Origin: an uncultured Eubacteriales bacterium
GTDB taxonomy: Bacteria; Bacillota; Clostridia; Oscillospirales; Acutalibacteraceae
NCBI GenBank assembly: GCA_934630515.1
Contig: CAKTVV010000009.1
Span: 1 to 64,000 of the forward strand
Direction: 5' to 3'
DNA: 64,000 nucleotides
Within the stretch, counting starts at the first letter, position 1. Each line of letters opens with the position of its first letter. A program made the position numbers and the translations under genes. The notes beneath the pieces were generated by a model. The model made no database searches, was not told the origin of the DNA, and saw only the letters and a list, made by a program, of their open reading frames with translations. Positions 33,686-42,779 of this stretch are shown one piece after another.

Positions 33686-34411
33686 CTAGTCCGGAATAAC
33701 TTTATATTTCATATGTCGAGCTTTAAAGTAACAATAGCCAGGTGTAATTTTGTCTACGGTCATATCTTCTTCGTCCACAAAATACACAAAGCCATTATGC
33801 AATATCACCGTTGAACCATACCAATATGGATCACATTCTTCAGGATCTCGACTTGAAGTATCATATTCAAGATCTCCTGAAAACCATACTTCTATTTCAC
33901 ATCCCCATGTCCCATCAAATCTCAGATACAGAGTTCCATCATCTTGAAGTTTCTCTTTGGCAATTCGTGCATCATGAAATCCTCCAGATACCCAATCTAA
34001 ATCTTCGATATCTTGCTGGTTTTTAACTTCCGTAATTTCATTATAAACATATCCTGCATCCATCGCTCGACACCTAGAAAGTATTTCTTCAGGCTGTATT
34101 TCGTCATCTAAAAAGGAATCCAAAAGTTCTCTACTCAAAAAATCTACACAGCCAACTCCATCTTCATCAAGATTCCAATTATTACGTTCGGAATCAACAA
34201 TCAAAATCTGAGGAATGATGTACTTGGTATCTGGAACCATAGACAACCATCTAATTAGTCTCTTCTTTTCAGAATCCCAGACGATCCAATATGGCTTATG
34301 AATACTTTCTATGTATCTTTTGTAATCTTCGGTAGCGGTCACATCTCTGTAGTAACCAAAAACAGCAGATACATAGTATTTACCATCATCTTGACGAATT
34401 ATAGCGTGCAT
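33686..34411 (-). CDS. Unknown protein in the low-GC island
   Basis: A protein of 241 residues, unrecognised. It has no signal peptide or membrane segment, is acidic and rich in aromatic residues, and looks like mixed alpha/beta. The N-terminal half has YYRDVTATEDYKRYIESIHK and a Trp-rich core; the C-terminal half has GGFHDARIAKEK, LRFDGTWGCEIEVWFSGD and YWYGSTVILHNGFVYFVDEE, with a beta-sandwich look. The style resembles proteins annotated as immunity or SMI1-like relatives, but no toxin gene is adjacent, so this is only a hint. Base composition and codon use are far more AT-rich than in the neighbouring housekeeping genes, pointing to transfer. Confidence 0.6.
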   Translation of the reverse strand: MHAIIRQDDGKYYVSAVFGYYRDVTATEDYKRYIESIHKPYWIVWDSEKKRLIRWLSMVPDTKYIIPQILIVDSERNNWNLDEDGVGCVDFLSRELLDSFLDDEIQPEEILSRCRAMDAGYVYNEITEVKNQQDIEDLDWVSGGFHDARIAKEKLQDDGTLYLRFDGTWGCEIEVWFSGDLEYDTSSRDPEECDPYWYGSTVILHNGFVYFVDEEDMTVDKITPGYCYFKARHMKYKVIPD

Positions 34412-34432
34412 GCAACCGCCCCCTTCTTCAGA

Positions 34433-35526
34433 TTATCTCTTAACCTTGAGTTGCTCCTTAAAGAACGTACTCATTGTTTCCTTACCCTTTTTTGTTCCTA
34501 GATCATCCAGGCTCATATCACCTTTAAAAACAAGTTCCATAATTCCTATATAAGCTTCTCCTAAGGCTGCAGTTATTACACCTGCAGTTCCTGCCGAAAT
34601 AGCACCACCTGCAACAGTTCCTGCTCCTGGAATAAACTTTAGTAAATTTGATACTACAGTCTTTCCCAATACTGTAGCTCCACCTGCGCCAATCGTTGAT
34701 GATAATAGTGCCGTAATAATACTCTTATTAACATCAAATCCAAATATTACCGTAATCGACGCTATCATTGTGAGCTGAGTTGGAACCAAGAGTGCACAGT
34801 CAGAAAACGGAATAGGTGCAGCCCCTTCACCTGCCGCTGCAAGCGCTGCGGTTGCTACTGCTGCCTGTGCATGGCGTTTTTTTCATCTAATGCAACTATC
34901 TGTACATTTTGAAGAGTGTCCATCAGCTCATCTGGTAATGCCTCCCCCATAACCTTAATGAGCACATCAAGGCCATAGGCTTTAGCTATTCCAAGATCTT
35001 CAATCTCGTAATCCTCAGCAAGCACTGGTATTACTTGTATCACATCAAGGTTCTCATCAAGTAACATTTGTCGCATTGCCGCAGCATTTTTCTTAGAAAA
35101 TGATTGCGTAAGTACCACTATGATTGGAACCTGCGTAATTTGGTTATCCTTTGACAGTTCTTTTAGCCATTCGATTTCCTCTGGTTCAATTCGATTTGAC
35201 GCGGTATTAATACAATACCAAATACAATGAATTGCCTTATTAATGTCCTGAGTAGCTAATCCTTTGCTGATTGTATCAACAACTTCTTTCTTTACTTCTG
35301 CCTGAACTTCTTTTCCAAGTTCAAATCCGCGTGTGTCATATATTGATAGCGGTACACCCTTTTTAGAAATCTTTCTCATATGGTCTGTAACAGGCTTTCC
35401 CATTCCTGTCTCAGCTAGCTTTTCTCTAAAAACAGAGTTTATTAAGGTACTCTTTCCTACACCAGTCTTTCCATCCACAATAATATTCAGTGTCTTTAAG
35501 TTCTTAATTTTATCTCTGAAAAGCCT
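34433..35526 (-). pseudogene. Broken GTPase gene (YfjP/DUF697-like), 5'-truncated and frameshifted
   Basis: Two frames belong to one protein. The upstream part (35478 to 34855) has the P-loop GKTGVGKSTLINSVF, the G3 motif YDTRGFE and the G4-like IVVLTQSFSKKN. The downstream part (to 34433) has the glycine- and alanine-rich hairpin (IPGAGTVAGGAISAGTAGVIT) of YcjF/DUF697-like membrane-associated GTPases. The reading frames part at a run of seven A near 34880, where the first frame soon stops. In the other frame homologous-looking sequence continues (KRHAQAAVATAA...). At the 5' end the frame is open only back to 35526 (LFRDKIKNLKTLN) and has no start codon before a stop, 20 bases from the rlmD stop codon. 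Confidence 0.8.
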
Positions 35527-35545
35527 TTAATTTACCACATTATTC

Positions 35546-36952
35546 TTACTTGCCTGGGTTCACCTTTGACATCAAGACAACCGTCTCCACATGTGCGGTG
35601 CGGGGGAACAGATCCACCGGCTGCACCGTCCGGGTAGTATATCCCCGTTGTGCAAAACGAGCCAGATCCCGTGCCAGCGTCGCCGGATCGCAGGACACAT
35701 ACACCACTCTCCGGGGTGCCATTTCGGCAATCGTGGTAATCAGCGCTTCATCACAGCCCTTACGGGGCGGGTCTACCACCACCACATCCGGCTGCACGCT
35801 CTCTGCCGCCAGCTGCCGTGCCGCCTGCGCCGCATCTGCACACAGAAACCGGGCATTTTCGATGCCGTTGACCTGCGCATTGCGGCGGGCATCCTCCACC
35901 GCCTCCGGCACTACCTCCACGCCGATCACCTGTCCCACCTGCGCTGCCATAGACAATCCGATGGTTCCGGTGCCACAATATAGATCCAGCAGCGTCTCCG
36001 TGCCGGTGAGCGCCGCCGCCTGCGCCGCCGTGCGATACAGCACCTCCGTCTGGGCGTGATTCACCTGATAGAAGGATCGGGGCGACAGGCGGAACCGCAG
36101 CCCGCACAGAGTGTCCTCAATCCCATCCTCGCCCCACAGCACATATCCCCGGCTGCCCAGTATCACATTGGTCTTTTCCGGGTTCACATTCACCGACAGA
36201 CTGGCAAGCTGCGGTGCCGCCGCACGCACAGCGGCAATCAGCGCCGGAACAGCGGGCAGCTTACCGTGACGGCAAACTAAACACACCATCAGCTGTCCCG
36301 ACACAGCCCCCTGCCGCATATAAATATGCCGGACCAAGCCGCTGTGGCTTATCTCGTCATAGGCGGGCACACGGTTCTCCTGCATCCAGCGGGACACCGC
36401 CGCCAGCACCGATCGAAAATTCTCCGGCTGCAGCGGGCAATCCATTACCGGAACGATCCGATGGCTGCGGGGCGCAAAAAAGCCGATCAGCGGCGCACCG
36501 TTCCACTCGCCGCCCGGCGCCACCGGAAACTGCGCCTTATTCCGGTATCGATCCGGCTCTGCAGCCGCCAGCAGCGGCAACGGCTCCACCGATATGCCGC
36601 CCACCCGGTGCAGGGTGTCCCGCACCCAGTCCTGCTTATAGCGGCACTCCGCCTCGTAGGTCACATGCCGCCACACGCAGCCACCGCACCGGCCATACGC
36701 CTTGCAGCCGCCGCACGCATCCGCCCACCGATCCGGCGAGGGGCGCAGCAGCTCCTCCAGCCGCCCGTAGGCATGGCTTTTCTGCAGCTTGACGATACGG
36801 CACCGGATCCGATCCCCCACCGCCGTGCGGGGCACGAACACCACCAGTCCCGGAGCAGGAATCTCCCCGTCCACATACCGGGCCACACCGTTGCCCTCGC
36901 CGGTGACGCCGGTGATCTCCAGCTCCACCAGTTGATTTTTTGCCAGCGCCAT
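35546..36952 (-). CDS. rlmD: 23S rRNA (uracil-5-)-methyltransferase RlmD/RlmCD family
   Basis: About 468 residues. A TRAM domain (LVELEITGVTGEGNGVARYVDG) is followed by a cysteine-rich segment (CGGCKAYGRCGGCVW) that can hold a 4Fe-4S cluster, and a SAM domain with LLDLYCGTGTIGLSMA. The catalytic Cys and end motif are in YVSCDPATLARDL. It makes m5U at 747 and/or 1939; Firmicutes enzymes often do both. The start at 36952 overlaps the stop of the upstream gene (TGATG), with GGAAGGGAGC before it. A frame opening 126 bases earlier is only an extension into the neighbour. Confidence 0.94.
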   Translation of the reverse strand: MALAKNQLVELEITGVTGEGNGVARYVDGEIPAPGLVVFVPRTAVGDRIRCRIVKLQKSHAYGRLEELLRPSPDRWADACGGCKAYGRCGGCVWRHVTYEAECRYKQDWVRDTLHRVGGISVEPLPLLAAAEPDRYRNKAQFPVAPGGEWNGAPLIGFFAPRSHRIVPVMDCPLQPENFRSVLAAVSRWMQENRVPAYDEISHSGLVRHIYMRQGAVSGQLMVCLVCRHGKLPAVPALIAAVRAAAPQLASLSVNVNPEKTNVILGSRGYVLWGEDGIEDTLCGLRFRLSPRSFYQVNHAQTEVLYRTAAQAAALTGTETLLDLYCGTGTIGLSMAAQVGQVIGVEVVPEAVEDARRNAQVNGIENARFLCADAAQAARQLAAESVQPDVVVVDPPRKGCDEALITTIAEMAPRRVVYVSCDPATLARDLARFAQRGYTTRTVQPVDLFPRTAHVETVVLMSKVNPGK

Positions 36953-37473
36953 CAGTCGGTCGCTCCCTTCCGCTTTTCCAGCCGCTCCCGGACAAAATAG
37001 ACCAGAACCGAAACGATATCCAAGGTCTCGCACACGATACCCGCCCAGGATAACACATGGATATTGTAGACCATCCACGCCGGTGAGGTCACCAACAGTT
37101 GAGTGGTCTTGATGACCCTTGCTTTATCGCTCCACAGCGCCACGGTGGAGCCGATGAGCGCCAACAGAGGAACTAAAGAGAACCAACCCTCCCAGGACAA
37201 CAGTGCAGCACCCACGATAAGCGCCAGTAGCACCCACATGGTAGAGCGGCGCAGCACCCAAGGCTTACGGGATACTGCCAGCAGGTTCCGCAGCAGGAGA
37301 GCACTCTCCATCACCGCCCCGGACAATTCCCCCAGCAGCAGATAGTGCAGCACAAACAGCGCTGCACTCGCCGTCCAGAAGGCGGCGATGGTGCGCTCCC
37401 GCCGGCACTGGAACGAGGACACCAGCGCCGCTGTAGCCACCATACCGACAATTTGTCCGATCCAACGCATCAC
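36952..37473 (-). CDS. YgjV-family inner membrane protein
   Basis: A protein of 173 residues with five to six hydrophobic segments (IGQIVGMVATAALVSSFQ, ALFVLHYLLLGELSGAV, WVLLALIVGAALLSW, LVPLLALIGSTVALW, LSWAGIVCETLDIVSVLVYFV). It matches the YgjV/Imp family by the opening GQIVGM..., SFQ and the HYLLLG segment. The function is unknown; homologues are small polytopic membrane proteins. It is translationally coupled to rlmD by a TGATG overlap. Confidence 0.8.
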   Translation of the reverse strand: MMRWIGQIVGMVATAALVSSFQCRRERTIAAFWTASAALFVLHYLLLGELSGAVMESALLLRNLLAVSRKPWVLRRSTMWVLLALIVGAALLSWEGWFSLVPLLALIGSTVALWSDKARVIKTTQLLVTSPAWMVYNIHVLSWAGIVCETLDIVSVLVYFVRERLEKRKGATD

Positions 37474-37515
37474 TCTTTCCCCCTCCGGTTTTTATCCAAA
37501 TCCCGCAACACAAAC

Positions 37516-37550
37516 AAACGGCGTTCTCCTCACCGGGGAGAGCGCCGTTT
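37516..37550. terminator. Terminator between the zinc-ribbon gene and the ygjV-like gene
   Basis: aaacggcg (37516-37523) with ttctcc pairs with ggggag and agcgccgttt (up to 37550). T-rich ends on both sides allow either direction. Confidence 0.8.
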
Positions 37551-37577
37551 TGTGTCCGGCAATGGATCCGTCCGCCG

Positions 37578-37937
37578 TTACAGCTGACGGCCGCATTTGC
37601 TGCAGAAAGCAGCCCCCTCTTCGCAGACGGCGCCGCAGCCGGTGCAGGTCTTTTTGCCCCGGTTATTGTCGATCTCCGCCTGCAGACGGGCGTTGTCGGC
37701 ATTCAGCTCATCCACCTGGGCAATCAGCTCGGTGACCGTCTCGTCATTCAGCTCGGTCTCTTTCTTCCGGCTGTCATACAGCAGCCGTCCCAGAGCCTCC
37801 ATCGTCGCCTCGATCGCCTTGTCGTTCTCGGTGATCTTATACTTCATCTTTGCCAGATCCGCCACATCCGTGACTTTCCGTCCGGCAGCCGCTGCCAGCC
37901 GCTTTGCCTCGTACACCAGTTCTTCCCATGTTTTCAT
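37578..37937 (-). CDS. Coiled-coil zinc-ribbon protein
   Basis: About 119 residues. The N-terminal half is helical (WEELVYEAKRLAAAAGRKV), the middle is a coiled coil (VTELIAQVDELNADNARLQAEI), and the end is a zinc ribbon with four cysteines (CTGCGAVCEEGAAFCSKCGRQL). This layout, a helix bundle with a short zinc ribbon, recurs in clostridial genomes without assigned function; the protein is cytosolic. ATG 37937 is used; a GTG one codon earlier is also possible behind AAAGGAG. Confidence 0.75.
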   Translation of the reverse strand: MKTWEELVYEAKRLAAAAGRKVTDVADLAKMKYKITENDKAIEATMEALGRLLYDSRKKETELNDETVTELIAQVDELNADNARLQAEIDNNRGKKTCTGCGAVCEEGAAFCSKCGRQL

Positions 37938-37984
37938 CACAAATCGCTCCTTTCAAGGCTTTGTCTATAGTATACACCCATTTG

Positions 37985-39466
37985 TCAACCGTGGCAATAC
38001 TGCTCATAAAATGCCGGGATCGCCTGCTTGCGAGCCAGCATTTCCTCCAGCCCGCTGTTGTATTCATACGGGAATTTGTAGTTGAAAATACGTTCCAAAT
38101 AGTCGGTACCGGGCTGCTTCAGCTTGGATACCGCTCCGGCACCGCAGCCGAGAATGGTGTGGGTCTCATCCATAATATATACGTTATATAAGCCCTCGCA
38201 GCCGGGCTTTGCCCAGCCCACATTCTCCTGATTGCCCACCGTGCGGCTCTGACGATAGAGATAATAGGGTCGATAGCCCGCCTGAGGCAGAGTATCTGCA
38301 GACAACTGCACCATGCGCACCGTGTCCTGCTCCGCCCGGTAATCCGCCCGATGCTGGAGCATGATATTGGACGCTCGCTTCATAGACAGGGTATGCACCG
38401 TCACGCTCTCGGGCTGCAGCGCCAATATCTTTTCCAACGTATCAGCAAAGCCCTCGTAGCGATCCCCCGGCAAGCCGGCGATCAAGTCGGTGTTGATGTT
38501 GTCAAACCCGGCCTTACGAGCCAGTGCATAGGCGTCATAGAACTGCTCCACCGTATGCCGCCGACCAATGCCGTCCAGCACCGCCTGCTGCAGAGTCTGG
38601 GGGTTGATGCTCACCCGTCCGACCCCAGCCGCCCGCAGCACCGCCAGCTTTTCCGCCGTCACGGTGTCCGGACGCCCTGCCTCCACGGTATACTCCCGCA
38701 GATGCGACAAATCAAAACTCTCCTCCACCGCCCGCAGCACTGCGGTCAGCTGCTCTGCCGACAAAGTGGTAGGGGTACCGCCGCCAAAATACACCGTCTC
38801 CAGCCGCAGTCCCATAGACCGCACCAGCTGTCCGGTATACCGCAGTTCCCGGCACAGCTGCTCCACATAGGCGGGGATCAGCTTTTTCGCCCGTTCCACC
38901 GTCTGAGACACAAAGGAACAATAATCGCACCGGGTAGGGCAAAAAGGGATGGACACATACAGGCTGAACGACTCCGGGCGGGAGCGAGACAAAATCTCAT
39001 TTTCGATCTCCAGTGTGCGGCAGCACAGGGACAGCTTTTCCTCGCTGACCAGCAGCTTTTCCCGGAAATAAGTCAGCGCCGACTCACGCCCCATCTCCCG
39101 CACCAGACGACGCAGCAGCTTCACCGGGCGTACCCCGGTCACCAGCCCCCAGGTCTGGGAAAATCCCAGCAGATCCGTCAATTGACGGTAAAGCAATGTA
39201 CACAGAGCCAGCTCACAGCGATCGTCATACGCCGCACCGGACGGCTCCGATGCGGTCAGCGTGCGGTCAAAACCATCCAGACGAACCCGGCAGGACAGCA
39301 ACGCTCCAGCCGCCGTTTCGCCGCAGACGCATTCTGCCATCAGCCCCTCTCCCGACGCCGGAAACGGCTCGTCACGGTGGGTCACGATCTTTTCCAGCGG
39401 CAAAAATAAGCGACTGACGTTCTCCAATTCAAAATGAAAATCATTTCCTTGCAGATAGATGTGCAT
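37985..39466 (-). CDS. hemZ: Oxygen-independent coproporphyrinogen III oxidase-like radical SAM protein HemZ
   Basis: A protein of 493 residues. The radical SAM cysteines are in SIPFCPTRCDYCSFVSQ, followed by the HemN-type elements VYFGGGTPTTLS and TVEAGRPDTVT. A long N-terminal extension of about 160 residues is typical of HemZ. It is annotated as a coproporphyrinogen dehydrogenase, but no heme-biosynthesis genes are nearby and activity of this branch is uncertain. It completes a run of genes (recJ, rel, dtd, MBL, hemZ) that is widely conserved in Clostridia. Confidence 0.9.
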   Translation of the reverse strand: MHIYLQGNDFHFELENVSRLFLPLEKIVTHRDEPFPASGEGLMAECVCGETAAGALLSCRVRLDGFDRTLTASEPSGAAYDDRCELALCTLLYRQLTDLLGFSQTWGLVTGVRPVKLLRRLVREMGRESALTYFREKLLVSEEKLSLCCRTLEIENEILSRSRPESFSLYVSIPFCPTRCDYCSFVSQTVERAKKLIPAYVEQLCRELRYTGQLVRSMGLRLETVYFGGGTPTTLSAEQLTAVLRAVEESFDLSHLREYTVEAGRPDTVTAEKLAVLRAAGVGRVSINPQTLQQAVLDGIGRRHTVEQFYDAYALARKAGFDNINTDLIAGLPGDRYEGFADTLEKILALQPESVTVHTLSMKRASNIMLQHRADYRAEQDTVRMVQLSADTLPQAGYRPYYLYRQSRTVGNQENVGWAKPGCEGLYNVYIMDETHTILGCGAGAVSKLKQPGTDYLERIFNYKFPYEYNSGLEEMLARKQAIPAFYEQYCHG

Positions 39467-39481
39467 AGAAAAACAGGCTCC

Positions 39482-40099
39482 TTATATAACAAACGGATTG
39501 GTACAGCGCTCCCGCCCCAAGGTTGTCGGCGCACCGTGACCGGGATATATCACGCTTTTATCCGGCAAGGTCATCAGCTTTACAAGCGAGCGCTGCATCG
39601 CTATGCGGTCGCCTCCGGGAAAATCCGTGCGCCCGACGCTCTGGCAAAACAACGTATCTCCGGTAAGCACCACATCGGCCCCGACAAAGCACACACTGCC
39701 GGGCGTGTGACCGGGGGTTTCCAGCACCCGAAGTGACTCGGCACCCTGCTGCAATATGTCCCCCTCCCGCAGCAGGCGATCGGCGTGCAGATCAACAATC
39801 GGCACGCCGCCGAACACGCCGGACAGGTTTCCTACCGGATCGGTCAAAAATCCCGTATCGGCGGCGCCGACCCACAGAGGAATCTGCAGCGCTGCACACA
39901 CCGCAGCCGCCGCACCCATATGATCGAAGTGGGCATGTGTCAGCAGCACCGCCTCCGGCGTGAAGTGCAGTTCCTTTACAGATAAAAGAATCCGTTCCGG
40001 TTCTGCACCGGGATCCACGATCCACCCGCCGCCGTTTGCGGTGCGCAGCAGATAACAATTGGCTTCCAATTCCCCCACGGGCAAACGGTCTACCATCAT
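39482..40099 (-). CDS. MBL-fold hydrolase, glyoxalase II-like
   Basis: About 205 residues. It has the metal motif LTHAHFDHMGA, further ligands in ETPGHTPGSVCF and TGDTLF, and the conserved YPGHGAPTTLGRE end. The sequence belongs to the compact glyoxalase II-like/YcbL-type hydrolases without the C-terminal helical domain of human glyoxalase II. The ATG overlaps the dtd stop codon (GTATGATG). Substrate unknown, perhaps a glutathione-like thioester or another small thiol ester. Confidence 0.88.
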   Translation of the reverse strand: MMVDRLPVGELEANCYLLRTANGGGWIVDPGAEPERILLSVKELHFTPEAVLLTHAHFDHMGAAAAVCAALQIPLWVGAADTGFLTDPVGNLSGVFGGVPIVDLHADRLLREGDILQQGAESLRVLETPGHTPGSVCFVGADVVLTGDTLFCQSVGRTDFPGGDRIAMQRSLVKLMTLPDKSVIYPGHGAPTTLGRERCTNPFVI

Positions 40100-40563
40100 A
40101 CGTTTGACTCCTTTTTCCAAAGGTCGGTATCCAATATCAGAGTAACCGGTCCGTCATTGCAGAGAGACACCTGCATATCGGCGCCGAACACGCCGGTCTG
40201 CACCTCCTGCACGCCGCAGACATGCAGCTGTGTCACCACCTCGTCAAACAGCGGACGGGCGAGCTCCGGACGGGCAGCGCCGAAAAAATCCGGACGCCGT
40301 CCATGCTTCATATTGGCGCAAAGGGTAAACTGGGATACCGCCAGCACTCCGCCGCCCACATCCAGCAGCGAGCGGTTCATCTTGCCGTTTTCGTCCTCAA
40401 ACACCCGCAGCTCCGCCACCTTTTTCGCCAACAGTGCCGCCTCGGCCGGGGTATCCTCCGGGCATACCCCCACCAGCAGCAGCACCCCGCCGCCGACAGC
40501 GCCCACCGTCTTACCCTCGACCTCGACACGGGCTTGGGATACCCGCTGATACACCGCTTTCAT
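40096..40563 (-). CDS. dtd: D-aminoacyl-tRNA deacylase
   Basis: A protein of 155 residues that removes D-amino acids (and glycine mis-charged on tRNA-Ala) from tRNA. The family segments MKAVYQRVSQARVEVEGK, LAVSQFTLCANMKHGRRPDF (the SQF motif region), and GVFGADMQVSLCNDGPVTLILDT (the GP motif) are intact. It is 17 bases after rel and overlaps the next gene, so all are probably one transcript. Confidence 0.96.
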   Translation of the reverse strand: MKAVYQRVSQARVEVEGKTVGAVGGGVLLLVGVCPEDTPAEAALLAKKVAELRVFEDENGKMNRSLLDVGGGVLAVSQFTLCANMKHGRRPDFFGAARPELARPLFDEVVTQLHVCGVQEVQTGVFGADMQVSLCNDGPVTLILDTDLWKKESNV

Positions 40564-40580
40564 TCGTCACGCTCCGTCCG

Positions 40581-42779
40581 TCAGGTGGTGGCTCGCTCGA
40601 CCCGATCCACGATATCCACCGATTCCAGCTTTTTCATGATCATCTGCAAATGCTCCACGCTGCTGACAACCACCGTAAGGGTGACCACAGCGCCGCCGCC
40701 CTCCATTTCCCGGGCGTTGACGGCGTGGACCGACACATGCATATTCGCCAGCACCGTCGTCAGCTTCAGCAGCAGGTTCTCGCCGCTGCCTGCAACCACC
40801 CGCAGGGTAGCATAGGACTCGGTTTTCTGCCCCGATTCCCATTGTACCGACACCCAGCGCTCCCGATTCGGGGCTTCTTCGATCACCTTCGGCACATTCG
40901 TGCAATCCCGGCGATGGATGGACACGCCATAGCCACGGGTGATGAACCCGATGATGGGATCGCCCGGCACCGGATTACAGCATTGAGCAAACTTAACGAG
41001 ACAATCCTCCATCCCGTCCACGATCACCCCGCCGTTATGATGCTTACGCCGCACAGGCGGGGTCAGCACCGGCTGCGCCGCCGTCTCCGTCTGCTCCTCC
41101 CGCTGAATGCGGGCGTATTCCTCCTTCATCCGGGGGATCAGCCGGGACAGTAAAATGCCGCCGTAACCGATCGCTGCATAGAAATCCTCCAGCGACGGGC
41201 AATGCTGCCGCCGGCTCTGATCCTGCAGAAACTCCGTCATCCGGTCCTCCGGCAGGCGAATGAGATTGCGGGACAGCTCCCGCTCCAGCTCCGCCCGTCC
41301 CTGCTGCACGTTTTCCTCCCGGCGCTCTCGCTTGAACCAGCTGCGGATCTTATTGCGTGCCTCGCCGGTATGGACGATATTGAGCCAATCCCGGCTGGGG
41401 CCGTGACCGGGCGCCGCTGTCGTCAGGATCTCAACGATCTCGCCGGTCTTGACCCGATAATCCAGCGGCACGATGCGTCCGTCCACCTTTGCGCCCACCA
41501 TGCGGTTGCCTACCGCCGTATGAATGGCGTAGGCGAAATCCACAACGGTGCTTCCCACCGGCAGGGTGATCACATCGCCCTTAGGGGTGAACACAAATAC
41601 GTCGTCGATATTCAGATCGGTCTTGATGCTGCGGACAATGTCCTCGGCATCGTCCACATCCTTCTGGTTCTCTATAAACTGCCGCACCCACGCCAGCCGT
41701 TCATCCAGCTTATCCTGCTTTTGCAGTCCCAGCTTATACTTCCAGTGGGCAGCGATACCGTATTCCGCCGTATAGTGCATCTCATAGGTACGGATCTGCA
41801 CCTCAAAGGGGATCTTCTCCTTGCTCACCACCGTGGTATGAAGCGACTGATACATATTGGCTTTCGGGGTGGAGATGTAGTCCTTAAAGCGATTGGGCAG
41901 CGGACGGAACATCTCATGCACCAGACCCAGCACATTATAGCAGTCGTTGACGGTATCCACGATCACCCGCACGGCATAAATATCGAAGATCTCGTCAAAG
42001 GCGTGCCCCTGAATGTACATCTTCCGGTAGATCCCGGCGATGCTCTTGACCCGCCCGGACATCTGCGCCTGGATCCCGTATTCCGCCAGCTTATCCCGGA
42101 TCCGATCCTGAATGCCGGACAGAAACGCCGAGCGCTCCTCCGCCCGCAGCGCCAGATTATCCTCGATCTCCTTATACGCCACCGGATCCAGCACCCGCAG
42201 CGACCGGTCCTCCAGCTCCTCCTTAATGGAGCGGATCCCCAGCCGGTGCGCCAGCGGTGCATAAATGTCCAGCGTCTCCCGGGCTTTATCCCGGCGTTTC
42301 TGGGGCGGCCAGCCGTCGCTGGTGCGCATATTGTGCAGCCGATCCGCCAGTTTGATGATCATGACCCGCACATCCTGAGACATCGCCAGCAGCATCTTGC
42401 GCACATTCTCTGCCTGCTGCTCCTCCTTGGTGGAGAAATTCATCTTGGTGATCTTGGTGACGCCATCCACCAGCTGCGCCACCTCATCTCCGAAGGCAGC
42501 GGAAATATCCGACAGCTCCAGCGGCGTATCCTCCACCACGTCATGGAGCAGCGCCGCCACTACGGAATCGCTGTCCATGCCCATCTCCACCAGAATACAC
42601 GCCACATGCAGCGGATGACAGACATACTCCTCGCCGGATTGGCGTTTCTGCCCGGCGTGGGCCTTCTCCGCCATCTCGATTGCCCGTTCAATGCGGTCGA
42701 TCTGATAGTTCTTTTCGCTCTCCGCCAGCAAGGTTTTCAGCGTTGCTTTGACCGATTCTACGGTTTCCGGTGCGCTCAT
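40581..42779 (-). CDS. relA: Bifunctional (p)ppGpp synthetase/hydrolase Rel
   Basis: A protein of 732 residues with the complete long-RSH layout. The HD hydrolase has HPLHVACIL, LLHDVVED and KLADRLHNMRT; the synthetase has GRVKSIAGIYRKMY, PKANMYQSLHTTVV and FEVQIRTYEMH; a TGS domain (VFTPKGDVITLPVGSTVVDFAYAIH), a zinc-finger/CC region and a C-terminal ACT domain follow. It makes and degrades the stringent-response alarmones and is paired in this genome with the small synthetase at 4294-4971. The start overlaps the recJ stop by 4 bases. Confidence 0.97.
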   Translation of the reverse strand: MSAPETVESVKATLKTLLAESEKNYQIDRIERAIEMAEKAHAGQKRQSGEEYVCHPLHVACILVEMGMDSDSVVAALLHDVVEDTPLELSDISAAFGDEVAQLVDGVTKITKMNFSTKEEQQAENVRKMLLAMSQDVRVMIIKLADRLHNMRTSDGWPPQKRRDKARETLDIYAPLAHRLGIRSIKEELEDRSLRVLDPVAYKEIEDNLALRAEERSAFLSGIQDRIRDKLAEYGIQAQMSGRVKSIAGIYRKMYIQGHAFDEIFDIYAVRVIVDTVNDCYNVLGLVHEMFRPLPNRFKDYISTPKANMYQSLHTTVVSKEKIPFEVQIRTYEMHYTAEYGIAAHWKYKLGLQKQDKLDERLAWVRQFIENQKDVDDAEDIVRSIKTDLNIDDVFVFTPKGDVITLPVGSTVVDFAYAIHTAVGNRMVGAKVDGRIVPLDYRVKTGEIVEILTTAAPGHGPSRDWLNIVHTGEARNKIRSWFKRERREENVQQGRAELERELSRNLIRLPEDRMTEFLQDQSRRQHCPSLEDFYAAIGYGGILLSRLIPRMKEEYARIQREEQTETAAQPVLTPPVRRKHHNGGVIVDGMEDCLVKFAQCCNPVPGDPIIGFITRGYGVSIHRRDCTNVPKVIEEAPNRERWVSVQWESGQKTESYATLRVVAGSGENLLLKLTTVLANMHVSVHAVNAREMEGGGAVVTLTVVVSSVEHLQMIMKKLESVDIVDRVERATT

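Noticed and set aside
34855..34890. Programmed -1 frameshift as the main explanation for the split GTPase
   Set aside because: The slippery heptamer is genuine, but the gene also lacks its 5' end, so decay is the simpler reading; kept only as a finding to test.
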